Origin: JBEEFP01 sp041166085
Lineage (GTDB): Bacteria; Actinomycetota; Acidimicrobiia; Acidimicrobiales; JAFATL01
Assembly: GCA_041166085.1 (NCBI GenBank)
Contig: JBEEFP010000038.1
Location: 48,828 to 112,827 of the forward strand
Direction of reading: 5' to 3'
DNA: 64,000 bases
Position 1 is the first letter of the stretch. The number at the start of each line of letters is the position of its first letter. A program made the position numbers and the translations under genes. Positions 50,475 through 57,968 of the stretch are shown here, piece after piece. The notes under the pieces were generated by a model. The model was not told the origin of the DNA. It was given only the letters and a program-made list of their open reading frames with translations, and did not search any database.

Positions 50475-50478
50475 CGCG

Positions 50479-51651
50479 CTACCGATCCACGCCGAGCATG
50501 CAGCCGCTGGTCGGCACGCCCGTCCCGGCAGTGACGAGCACGTGCTCGGGGCTGTCGACCTGGTTGACAGCGGTTCCCCTGATCTGCCGGACACCTTCGG
50601 CGATCCCGTTCATCCCGTGGATGTAGGCCTCGCCCAGCTGTCCGCCGTGGGTGTTGATGGGCAGCCGCCCACCCATCTCGATGGTGCCGTCGGCGATGAA
50701 GCCGGCCGCCTCGCCCCGGCCGCAGAACCCGAACTCCTCGAGCTGGGTGAGCACGAACGGCGTGAAGTGGTCGTAGATGATGGCGGTGGGGATGTCGTCG
50801 GGTCCGATGCCGGACTGCGCGTAGAGCTCGCGCGCCACCACGCCCATCTCCGGCAGGCCCGTGATGGAGTCGCGGTAGTAGCTCGTCATCATGTGCTGGT
50901 CGGCAGCCACGCCCTGGGCCGCGCCCGCGATGACGGCCGGCTTCTGCTGCAGGTCGCGCGCCCGCTCGGTGGTGGTGATGACGAGCGCCTGGGCCCCGTC
51001 GCTCTCCTGGCAGCAGTCGAGCAGGTGCAGCGGCTCGACGATCCAGCGCGACGCCTGATGGTCTTCCAGCGTGATCGGCTGCTCGTAGAACCAGGCGGCC
51101 GGGTTGGTGGCGGCGTGCTTGCGATCGGCGACCGCCACCTTGCCGAAGTCCTCGCTCGTCCAGCCGAACTCGTGCATGGCCCGTCGAGCGAACATCGCGA
51201 CCCACGCCGCGGGTGTCATCAAGCCGAAGGGCACGTACCAGGCGTAGGCCGCCCCCTCGGCCGTCGGCACCGCGCCGCGGGTGTGGACGCCGGCGCCGAA
51301 ACGGTTGCCGCTGCGCTCGTTGAAGGCCCGGTAACAGACGACGGTGTCGGCCACGCCCGTCGCCACCGCGATGGCGGCCTGCTGCACCGTCGCGCACGCC
51401 GCACCCCCGCCGTAGTGGATGCGGCTGAAGAACGTGAGCTCGGGCACGCCCAGCAATCGGGCGATCTCGATCTCCGGGTTGGTGTCCATGGTGAAAGTGA
51501 CCATGCCGTCCACGTCGGCGGGCGTGAGCCCCGCGTCGGCCAGCGCGGCCTGCACCGCTTCCACGCCGAGCTGCAGCTCGCTGCGCCCCGACGCCTTCGA
51601 GAACTCGGTGGCGCCGATGCCAACGATTGCGGCTCTTCGTGACAAGGTCAC
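50479..51651 (-). CDS. ltp2: Ltp2-like sterol side-chain aldolase (thiolase fold)
   Basis: 390 residues. It matches mycobacterial Ltp2 over most of its length: AAIVGIGATEFSK, TFFSRIHYGGGAACATVQQAA, YRAFNERSG, DHQASRWIVEPLHLLDCCQESDGA, LPINTHGGQLGEAYIHGMNG, VLVTAGTGVPTSG. Ltp2 is a retro-aldolase that releases propionyl-CoA and works with the DUF35 domain of ChsH2. GTG 51651 is the only start giving the first strand, but it lies inside a perfect 13-bp hairpin that was brought in by a 95-bp insertion with an 18-bp direct repeat. The ancestral start was probably the GTG overlapping the chsH1 stop. Confidence 0.92.
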   Translation of the reverse strand: MTLSRRAAIVGIGATEFSKASGRSELQLGVEAVQAALADAGLTPADVDGMVTFTMDTNPEIEIARLLGVPELTFFSRIHYGGGAACATVQQAAIAVATGVADTVVCYRAFNERSGNRFGAGVHTRGAVPTAEGAAYAWYVPFGLMTPAAWVAMFARRAMHEFGWTSEDFGKVAVADRKHAATNPAAWFYEQPITLEDHQASRWIVEPLHLLDCCQESDGAQALVITTTERARDLQQKPAVIAGAAQGVAADQHMMTSYYRDSITGLPEMGVVARELYAQSGIGPDDIPTAIIYDHFTPFVLTQLEEFGFCGRGEAAGFIADGTIEMGGRLPINTHGGQLGEAYIHGMNGIAEGVRQIRGTAVNQVDSPEHVLVTAGTGVPTSGCMLGVDR

Positions 51652-51727
51652 GAAGAGCCCCGATCACTGTCATTGGCCATCACACTTGCTCGCTCGCAAG
51701 CGTCGCTCGCGATGCCAACGATTGCGG
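51615..51727. repeat. 18-bp direct repeats around a 77-bp insertion at the ltp2 start
   Basis: CGATGCCAACGATTGCGG occurs at 51615-51632 and again at 51710-51727 (period 95 bp). Between them are a perfect hairpin GGCTCTTCGTGAC/GTCACGAAGAGCC (51631-51659, loop AAG) and a 23-base motif (51688-51710) that is 20/23 identical to the one at 17486-17508. The direct repeat encodes ltp2 residues AIVGI in one copy. Confidence 0.8.
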
Positions 51728-51748
51728 TCTGCCTGGCGAAGCCTCGCG

Positions 51749-52135
51749 TCACGGAACGATGACCTCCACCGTGCCGGTCACGTGGTCACCGAGGGAGTTG
51801 CTGCCCACGACCTTCACCGTGGCCACACCATCGGTGACCGCCTTGACGGTGCCCCGCATCGTCATCGTGTCGCCCGGGTAGTTGGGCGCGCCGAGCCGGA
51901 TCGACACCTTCTTGATGACGGCGTCGGGCCCGGCCCAGTCGGTGATGAAGCGGCCGACGAACCCGTTGGTCGACAGGATGTTCATGAAGATGTCGGGCGA
52001 TCCTCGCTCCTCGGCCAGCGCGGGATCGTGGTGCACGTCCTGGTAGTCGCGCGATGCGATGGCGGTCGAGACGATGAGCGTGCGCGTGAGCGGCACGATC
52101 AGCTCAGGCAACTGCTCACCGACGGACGCGGGCAC
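51749..52135 (-). CDS. chsH1: MaoC-like hydratase subunit, ChsH1-like
   Basis: 128 residues from GTG 52135, which shares one base with the chsE1 stop. Hot-dog hydratase with DYQDVHHDPALAEERGSPDIFMN, where the Asp and His of the R-hydratase 2 motif are present, then RLGAPNYPGDTMTMRGTV. In mycobacteria ChsH1 pairs with ChsH2 in an alpha2beta2 enoyl-CoA hydratase that hydrates the 3-carbon sterol side chain. Position between chsE1 and ltp2 supports this. The short length equals the family norm (about 130). Confidence 0.92.
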   Translation of the reverse strand: MPASVGEQLPELIVPLTRTLIVSTAIASRDYQDVHHDPALAEERGSPDIFMNILSTNGFVGRFITDWAGPDAVIKKVSIRLGAPNYPGDTMTMRGTVKAVTDGVATVKVVGSNSLGDHVTGTVEVIVP

Positions 52136-53133
52136 TAGAGCAGCTCCCCGATCTTCACCAGCTGGGGTGTCCCCGAGCCGAGGGTCAGCTCCACCTGCTT
52201 GGCCCACAGCGTGTAGCGGTGCAACGGGTAGTCGAGGGCCACGCCGACGCCGCCGTGCAGGTGCTGCGCCGCCGCGCACACCCGCTGCCCGCCGTCACTG
52301 GCCTGGAACTTGGCGATGGCGACCTGCTCCCCGGACTCGAGGCCGTGCGCCAACCGCCACGCCGCCTGCCACATGGTGAGCCGGATGGCCTCGACGTCGA
52401 TGTACGCGTCGGCCAGTCGCTGGCCGACGGCCTGGAACGAGCCGATGGGCCGCTCGAACTGCTGACGCCCGGCCACGTACTCCGCCGTCAAGCGCAGGGC
52501 CCGCTCGGTCACTCCCGTCTGCACCGCACACAGCGCGACCGTCCAGTGCAGGCGGATCCACGCGGTCGCCGCTGCTCCGTCACCGACCCCCTCCCCGACT
52601 TTGCGTGAGTTTCCCGGACTATCCGCGGGAAAGTCACGCAAAGTCGGGTGGTGGGGGATGCGGAACATCGGCTCGCCGCTGCCGGCCTGCTGGCGCTCGA
52701 GCTCGAGCTCGGAGCGTTCGACGATGCGGACGCCGTCGTCGTCCACCAGCAGCACCGCGGCGGCCTGGTGGGCGTACGGCACGACCGAACGCGAGCCATC
52801 CACGTCGGCCGTCAGCACCACGTCGCCGCTGACGACGCCGGGCAGCCAGCGCTGGCGCTGCTCGGCGGTGCCGTGTTCGGCGATGGCCATCGCGCACACG
52901 ACGGTCGGCAGCAGCGGCACCGGCGCAACCGTCCGGCCTAGCTGTTCGAACAGGATGCACGCCTCGACGAAGCCGTAGCCGCTGCCACCGACGTCGGTGG
53001 GCAGACACAGGCCGAGCAGGTTGGCCTTGGCCAGCTCGGCCCACGCCCGCTCCGCGCTCCCTTGTTGCTCGTCGAGGATGCGGCCGGCCAGGTCGGCGAC
53101 GGCCTCCTGCTCCTCGCTCAGGGCGAAGTCCAT
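52135..53133 (-). CDS. chsE1: Steroid side-chain acyl-CoA dehydrogenase, ChsE1/FadE28-like, with palindromic insert
   Basis: 332 residues; ATG 53133 overlaps the chsH2 stop by one base. MDFALSEEQEAVADLAGRIL, LFEQLGRTVAPVPLLPTVV, LRLTAEYVAGRQQFERPIGSFQAVGQRLAD and HLHGGVGVALDYPLHRY match FadE28-type subunits, which lack parts of the full active site and pair with ChsE2. Between MFRIP and VGDGAAATAW the frame crosses a 55-bp hairpin (52594-52648) that encodes HPTLRDFPADSPGNSRKVG, a segment not expected from the family. The frame stays open, so the element is tolerated as an extra surface peptide. Confidence 0.87.
   Translation of the reverse strand: MDFALSEEQEAVADLAGRILDEQQGSAERAWAELAKANLLGLCLPTDVGGSGYGFVEACILFEQLGRTVAPVPLLPTVVCAMAIAEHGTAEQRQRWLPGVVSGDVVLTADVDGSRSVVPYAHQAAAVLLVDDDGVRIVERSELELERQQAGSGEPMFRIPHHPTLRDFPADSPGNSRKVGEGVGDGAAATAWIRLHWTVALCAVQTGVTERALRLTAEYVAGRQQFERPIGSFQAVGQRLADAYIDVEAIRLTMWQAAWRLAHGLESGEQVAIAKFQASDGGQRVCAAAQHLHGGVGVALDYPLHRYTLWAKQVELTLGSGTPQLVKIGELL
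52594..52648. repeat. Long palindrome inside chsE1
   Basis: A 55-bp hairpin: a 15-bp perfect outer stem (CCCGACTTTGCGTGA / TCACGCAAAGTCGGG), one G-G mismatch, a 7-bp inner stem (TTTCCCG/CGGGAAA) and a 9-nt loop. It is in coding sequence and keeps the chsE1 frame open. Looks like a REP or RPE-type palindromic element. Confidence 0.85.
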
Positions 53134-54044
53134 CAGGTCCCGACCCGCTTGAAGAGGGGCAAGGTCAGCTCGGGATCGGTCTTGACGAAGGTGACCTCCA
53201 CCGCCATGCCGATCTCGACGTCGCCCGGCGCCACGTCGATCAGGTCGGATACGAAGCGCACGCCCTCGTCGAGCTCGACGAGCACCACCACGTAGTCCTC
53301 GCCGAACATCGGCGCGGGCGGGTAGTGCGGCACGACGTAGCTGTAGACGGTGCCCCGCCCTGATGACTCGACGGTGTCCCACTCCAGCGACCCGCAGTTG
53401 GGGCAGGCGGGGCCGGGTGGATGCCGTAGCTGCGCGCACTTGGTGCAGCGCTGGATCAGCAGCTTGCCCTCGCTCACACCGTCCCAGAAGAACTGGTTGT
53501 CACGGTTGATGGCGGGCCGCGGCCGCGGCGGCGTCTCGGGCTTCCGCTCGCGGGGCCTGTACTTGAGGATGCTCCAGCGCTGGGTTCCGACGACCCCGCC
53601 ATGTTGATCCGTGAAGGTCATGATCGTCGTGACGAAGTGGCCGTCGCCGAGTGCGGTCTTCTTCTCGTCCGATACCGAGTCGATGGTCTGGGTCATCGTG
53701 AGCTGGTCGCCGATGCGCAGGTAGCGCATGTACTCCTGCTCGCAGTTCGTCGCGACGGTCGACGTGTAGCCGGCGCCGTCGAGCTCGGCCAGCAGCTCGG
53801 CGAACACGCCCTGCCCGCTCGGCGGCGGGTTGAGCCCCCGCATGGTCCAGGCCTGCAGCATGGTGGGCGGGGCGACGATGCCGCCGTGCACCGACGTCGC
53901 GGCCGCCGCGGGGTCGGTGTAGACGGGGTTGGCGTCACCGATGGCGTCGCACCAATGCCGGATCATGGCCTGGTTCACGGCATCCCGGGCCGGCATCGGT
54001 TCGCCCGACACCTGCCCGACGAACCGCTGGAGGTCGAGGGCCAT
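53133..54044 (-). CDS. chsH2: ChsH2-like hydratase subunit (MaoC-DUF35)
   Basis: 303 residues, ATG 54044. The N-terminal hot-dog domain (about 1-175) resembles ChsH2 (IRHWCDAIGDANPVYTDPAAAA, GGIVAPPTMLQAWTMRG). The C-terminal DUF35 OB-fold has a four-Cys zinc site: CTKCAQLRHPPGPACPNCG (about 213-231). ChsH2 DUF35 is the docking surface for Ltp2, which is encoded three genes on. First gene of the sterol operon; a perfect KstR-type palindrome lies only four bases upstream of the start, and no Shine-Dalgarno is visible there, so a leaderless mRNA is possible. Confidence 0.92.
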   Translation of the reverse strand: MALDLQRFVGQVSGEPMPARDAVNQAMIRHWCDAIGDANPVYTDPAAAATSVHGGIVAPPTMLQAWTMRGLNPPPSGQGVFAELLAELDGAGYTSTVATNCEQEYMRYLRIGDQLTMTQTIDSVSDEKKTALGDGHFVTTIMTFTDQHGGVVGTQRWSILKYRPRERKPETPPRPRPAINRDNQFFWDGVSEGKLLIQRCTKCAQLRHPPGPACPNCGSLEWDTVESSGRGTVYSYVVPHYPPAPMFGEDYVVVLVELDEGVRFVSDLIDVAPGDVEIGMAVEVTFVKTDPELTLPLFKRVGT

Positions 54045-54047
54045 AGG

Positions 54048-54061
54048 TAGAACGTGTTCTA
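54048..54061. promoter_or_regulatory. KstR-type operator upstream of chsH2
   Basis: TAGAACGTGTTCTA, a perfect 14-bp palindrome fitting TNNAACNNGTTNNA exactly. It sits 4 bases before the chsH2 ATG, between the ferredoxin stop and chsH2, so it should govern the chsH2-chsE1-chsH1-ltp2-chsE2 operon. Confidence 0.85.
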
Positions 54062-54086
54062 CCTTACGGCGTGGCCCCCCGTAAAT

Positions 54087-54278
54087 TCAGTCCTGCAGGG
54101 CGATGGCCTGCTTCGGGCAGCGGCGCACCGCCTCCTCCACCTTGGCGCGCAGCTCCTCAGGCGGCTCGTCCTGCAGCACGTAGAGGTTGTCGTCGTCGCG
54201 CACCTCGAAGACCTCGGGCGCGACCGCCATGCAGACCGCGTTGCTCTCGCACAGGTCGTAGTCGACGACCACTCTCAC
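54087..54278 (-). CDS. Ferredoxin (3Fe-4S-type)
   Basis: 63 residues, GTG start in a GTGA overlap with the lipase stop. YDLCESNAVCMAVAPEVFEV then RRCPKQAIAL: the cysteine pattern C-x5-C ... C-P with the middle ligand replaced fits 3Fe-4S ferredoxins that feed electrons to actinobacterial P450s. The only P450 in the window is 47 kb away (6170-7393). It lies just before the chsH2 promoter on the same strand. Partner reductase not seen. Confidence 0.85.
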   Translation of the reverse strand: MRVVVDYDLCESNAVCMAVAPEVFEVRDDDNLYVLQDEPPEELRAKVEEAVRRCPKQAIALQD

Positions 54279-55531
54279 GAATCGACCTCCACCTTCTCGG
54301 ACAGGTGCCCGCTGTACACGTAGTCCAGGAAACGCTCGACGGCCCGGATCACGTGACCGGCGCGCAGCGACGGGAAGATATCGAAGGCGTGTTGCGCGCC
54401 GGGCAGCTCGGCGTAGACGACCGGGGCGCGGGACACCGAACGGAGCTTCTCGACGAATCGGCGCGCTTCCTCGACCGGCACCAGCGTGTCGTTGCTGCCG
54501 TGGAGGACGAAGAAGGGCGGGTCGTCGGCGCTGACGAGGGCCTGGGGCGACGCCAGCCGCCACATCTCCGGAGTGTCTTCGCGGGATGCCTTCATCACGG
54601 TGCGGGTGAGGAACCACTTCGCCCTCCCCTCGTTCACCTTGATCTTGAAGTCGTTGACGAAGTCGTAGACGCCGTAATAGGGCACGGCGGCCGCCACAGA
54701 GGTGTCCACGTCCTCGAACCCGGGCTGCAGCTGCGGGTCGTTCTGGGTCAGGCCGACCAGGGCGGTGAGGTGGCCCCCGGCCGAGCCCCCGGTGACGACG
54801 ACGAAGTCGGGGTCGCCGCCGTGCTCGGCCACATGTTGACGTATCCAGGACAAGGCCTTCTTGAGGTCGACGAGATGCTCGGGGAAGGTGGCGCGCGGGC
54901 TGAGGCGGTAGTTGGCGGCCACGCACACCCAACCGCGCGCGGCCATGTGCAGCATCAACGGGATGGCCTGCTCGCGCTTGTCGCCGATCACCCAGCCGCC
55001 GCCGTGGATCTGGAAGAGCACCGGCGCGCCCTGTGTGGCCTTCTTGGGCTTGTAGACGTCGAGGTGGTTGCGATGCCCGTAGGGGCCGTAGGAGATGTTG
55101 CGGATCCGCGTCACGTCCTTGTGGCGCCGTCGGAACGGCAGCAGCAGGGATTGCCACGGGACGTTGGCGTCCTCCAGCTCGGCGAACTCGGGAGAGATCT
55201 TGTCCTCGTAGTGCTCGCCCAGCCCCTCGCGCAACGCGGCGTCGACGATGTCGCCGACGTGGTTGGCGTCGAGGATGAGCTTCACCAGCCCGGCCGCAGC
55301 CAGGACGGCCAGCACCACTGCCACCATGCCCGTCGCCCCTTCGGCTGCGCCGGCAAGGACGAAGGCCGTGGTGGCGACCACGTGCAGCACCAGGTGGAAC
55401 GGGGCCAGCTCCTGGGTCAGCCAGCCCGCGAAGAAGCTGAAGATCGCGAAGGGGCCCAGCCGTACGGGTCGCAACGCGTTGAGCACCAGCAGGAGCCCAC
55501 CGATGCTCAGGAGGAGGAAGGCGGTCGTCAC
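54275..55531 (-). CDS. Membrane-anchored alpha/beta hydrolase (lipase/esterase)
   Basis: 418 residues from GTG 55531; an ATG 16 codons upstream is possible but would overlap the divergent WS/DGAT start. Four N-terminal TMs (about 3-110) precede a hormone-sensitive-lipase-like hydrolase: oxyanion IHGGGWVIGDKREQA, nucleophile GGSAGG (Ser at about 249), Asp in HGSNDTLVP and His in GAQHAFDIF. Likely releases fatty acids from membrane-proximal esters such as sterol esters. Followed by the ferredoxin gene with a GTGA overlap. Confidence 0.88.
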   Translation of the reverse strand: MTTAFLLLSIGGLLLVLNALRPVRLGPFAIFSFFAGWLTQELAPFHLVLHVVATTAFVLAGAAEGATGMVAVVLAVLAAAGLVKLILDANHVGDIVDAALREGLGEHYEDKISPEFAELEDANVPWQSLLLPFRRRHKDVTRIRNISYGPYGHRNHLDVYKPKKATQGAPVLFQIHGGGWVIGDKREQAIPLMLHMAARGWVCVAANYRLSPRATFPEHLVDLKKALSWIRQHVAEHGGDPDFVVVTGGSAGGHLTALVGLTQNDPQLQPGFEDVDTSVAAAVPYYGVYDFVNDFKIKVNEGRAKWFLTRTVMKASREDTPEMWRLASPQALVSADDPPFFVLHGSNDTLVPVEEARRFVEKLRSVSRAPVVYAELPGAQHAFDIFPSLRAGHVIRAVERFLDYVYSGHLSEKVEVDS

Positions 55532-55577
55532 AGAACGATTCTGCCGTAGCCTGGCGACCGCCGACAAAGGGGGTCCC

Positions 55578-56993
55578 ATGGAACGGATGACAGGCCTCGA
55601 TGCCTCGTTCCTCTACTTCGAGACGCCGACGATGCACATGCACGTCTGCGCCACCATCATCTTCGACCCCTCCACGGTGAAGGGCGGCTACTCGTTCGAC
55701 AACGTGCGGACGTTCATCGAGAGCCGGCTCCACCTGGTCGAGCCCTTCCGGCGCCGCCTCGTGAGCGTGCCCTTCAACCTCCATCACCCCGTGTGGGTGG
55801 AGGACCCCGACTTCGACCTCGACTACCACCTGCGCCGCATCGGCCTCCCGTCTCCCGGTACCCAGGAGCAGCTGGCCGAGATCGCCGGCGACATCGCCAG
55901 CCGCCCCCTCGACCGGTCGAAGCCGCTGTGGGAGATGTGGATCGTCGAGGGCCTGGAGGACGGCAACGTGGCGGTGGTGGCCAAGATGCACCACGCAACC
56001 GTCGACGGTGTCAGCGGCGCCAACCTCATGGTCCATCTCTTCGACCTCGAGCAGGACCCCGAGGAGAAGCCCGCGCCGCCCGAGAACTGGGAGCCCGAGC
56101 GCAAGCCGTCCGATCTCGAGCTCGTCGGGTACGCCATCAACTCCCGCCTGCGCCGGCCCTTCAGCCTGCTGCGCGTCGTCCCCGACACCGTGCGCTCCGT
56201 GTCGGGGCTGGTGCGCACGGTTCGCGGCCGCGAGCCAGGCGCGGGCATGCCCGCGCCCTTCACTGCGCCCCGCACCTCGTGGAACGTGGCAGTGAGCGCG
56301 CGCCGCACCGTCGCCATGAGCCGCGTGTCCCTCGACGACATCAAGACGGTGAAGAAGGCCTTCGGCACCACCGTCAACGACGTCGTCCTGGCGGTGGCGT
56401 CCGGCGCGCTGCGCCGCTTCCTGGAGGGCAAGGGCGAGCTGCCCGACAAGTCGCTCATCGCCGTCGTGCCCGTCTCGGTGCGCAACGACGAGGAGAAGGA
56501 GGCGACCGGCGGCGCCAACAAGGTGTCGGCCCTGTTCACGTCGCTGGCGAGCGACATCGAGGATCCCGTCGAACGGCTGATGGCGATCCACGAGGTCAAC
56601 AAGGGCGCCAAGGAGGAGCACAAGGCCATCGGCGCCACGTTCCTGCAGGACTGGGCCGAGTTCGCGGCACCGACCACCTTCGCCCTCGCCGCACGCGCCT
56701 ACTCGGGGCTCAAGCTGGCCGACCGCCATCCCGTGGTGCACAACCTGGTGATCTCCAACGTCCCGGGCCCGCCGTTCCCGCTGTGGTTCGCGGGCGCCCG
56801 CCTCGTCGCCCTCAACCCGCTCGGCCCGGTGATGGACGGCGCCGCCCTCAACATCACCGTGATCAGCTACATGGACTCGGTGGACTGGGGCTTCATCGCC
56901 GACAAGGAGGCCGTGCCCGACCTGTGGAACCTGGCCGCCGCCGTCCCGGAGGCCCTGGCCGAGCTCGTGAAGGCGGCCTCGACCGACGGCTGA
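55578..56993 (+). CDS. Wax ester synthase/diacylglycerol acyltransferase (WS/DGAT)
   Basis: 471 residues, ATG 55578. Catalytic HHATVDG (HHxxxDG; His at about 138) in the N-terminal domain (MERMTGLDASFLYFETPTMHMHV). The C-terminal domain carries GTTVNDVVLAVASGALRRFL and NLVISNVPGPPFPLWFAGARL, both family-typical. Esterifies acyl-CoA with a fatty alcohol or diacylglycerol, so it would store lipid. A second WS/DGAT is at 59571-60971 (HHSAADG). Convergent with the alpha/beta hydrolase. Confidence 0.93.
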   Translation: MERMTGLDASFLYFETPTMHMHVCATIIFDPSTVKGGYSFDNVRTFIESRLHLVEPFRRRLVSVPFNLHHPVWVEDPDFDLDYHLRRIGLPSPGTQEQLAEIAGDIASRPLDRSKPLWEMWIVEGLEDGNVAVVAKMHHATVDGVSGANLMVHLFDLEQDPEEKPAPPENWEPERKPSDLELVGYAINSRLRRPFSLLRVVPDTVRSVSGLVRTVRGREPGAGMPAPFTAPRTSWNVAVSARRTVAMSRVSLDDIKTVKKAFGTTVNDVVLAVASGALRRFLEGKGELPDKSLIAVVPVSVRNDEEKEATGGANKVSALFTSLASDIEDPVERLMAIHEVNKGAKEEHKAIGATFLQDWAEFAAPTTFALAARAYSGLKLADRHPVVHNLVISNVPGPPFPLWFAGARLVALNPLGPVMDGAALNITVISYMDSVDWGFIADKEAVPDLWNLAAAVPEALAELVKAASTDG

Positions 56994-56999
56994 CCTGGG

Positions 57000-57929
57000 T
57001 TACAGGCGGCTGGCGACGGAGTCGCAGGCCTCGAGCAGCGCGGGGACGAACTTGCGACTCTCGAGCACGCAGGCCGCGTGGTTGCCCGGGAAGCTGTGGA
57101 TGCTGGCGCCGCGGATGGCCTGGGCCAGGCGCAGCTGACGACCGGGCGGGATGAAGCTGTCGCGTGCGGTGACGACGACCGCGGTCGGGACGTCGCAGTC
57201 ACTGATCCAGCGATGGGAGCTGAACTGGCCGATGGCGTTGACGGCCTGGGCCATGGTCCACGGGCTGGTGCGACGGAACTCGGCCAAGGCCCAGCTCGGG
57301 ACGCCGACGTCCTTGATGCTCACGCTCTCCGGGATGTCGGCCAGCCGCCGGGCGAGGATCTCGGCAGGGTCGTTGCCGTTGCGGGGTCGACCCCTGCGTC
57401 GCATGGCGGCGGCCATGAACAGCGCCGGCAGGAGCATGAAGAACAGTCGCTCCTGGGGCTTGCCCCGGAAGTTGCGCGCCGTCGCGCACAGCACCATGCC
57501 CTCCACCCGTTCGGGATGGTCGTGCCAGATGAGCTGGGCCACCGGTCCGCCCATCGAATAGCCGACGGGGATGAACTTCTCGATGCCGAGCACGTCGGCC
57601 ACCGCCACCGCGTCCGTGGCACAGGAGTTCAGCCGGAAGTAGCGACCAACCGGGATGCCGCGACCGTGACCGCGCATGTCCATCATCACCACGCGGTACT
57701 TCTGGCTCAGCGCCCCGATCGACGGGAACCAGTTGAGGTATGCGGTGCACGCCATGCCGTGCAGGAGGAACAGCGTTGGTGCGTCCTCGGTGGGTCCGGG
57801 GACGTCGCAGACGAATGCGGTCCCGCGATCGGGGATGTCGATGCACCAGCCCGGCGGCAGCTCGGGACTGGGCGGGAGCTGGAAGACGCGCCGGACCGCC
57901 GCGTTCGTGATCGACCTCCGGGAAGGCAT
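57000..57929 (-). CDS. Alpha/beta hydrolase
   Basis: 309 residues from ATG 57929. LFLLHGMACTAYLNWF (oxyanion HG), GYSMGGPVAQLIWHD (nucleophile Ser at about 140) and C-terminal FPGNHAACVL (His) make a complete alpha/beta hydrolase triad. Shares the cap-less look of epoxide/haloalkane-type hydrolases and meta-cleavage hydrolases. A perfect palindrome CCTGACG-GGT-CGTCAGG sits 23 bases upstream. Faces WS/DGAT convergently (7 bases between stops). Substrate unknown. Confidence 0.88.
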   Translation of the reverse strand: MPSRRSITNAAVRRVFQLPPSPELPPGWCIDIPDRGTAFVCDVPGPTEDAPTLFLLHGMACTAYLNWFPSIGALSQKYRVVMMDMRGHGRGIPVGRYFRLNSCATDAVAVADVLGIEKFIPVGYSMGGPVAQLIWHDHPERVEGMVLCATARNFRGKPQERLFFMLLPALFMAAAMRRRGRPRNGNDPAEILARRLADIPESVSIKDVGVPSWALAEFRRTSPWTMAQAVNAIGQFSSHRWISDCDVPTAVVVTARDSFIPPGRQLRLAQAIRGASIHSFPGNHAACVLESRKFVPALLEACDSVASRL

Positions 57930-57951
57930 GACGGGCACTCTAATCAGACCT

Positions 57952-57968
57952 CCTGACGGGTCGTCAGG
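57952..57968. promoter_or_regulatory. Candidate TetR-type operator upstream of hydrolase
   Basis: CCTGACG-GGT-CGTCAGG, a perfect 7-bp inverted repeat with a 3-base spacer. Its core CTGAC-N5-GTCAG matches the site before the P450 (7419-7435). It overlaps the last codon and stop of the fadD19-like gene and is placed to control the hydrolase. Confidence 0.6.

Noticed and set aside
54087..56741. 884-codon minus-strand frame across ferredoxin, lipase and WS/DGAT
   Set aside because: Only its last 63 codons (ferredoxin) have a recognisable domain; the rest is antisense or out of frame to the lipase and WS/DGAT.
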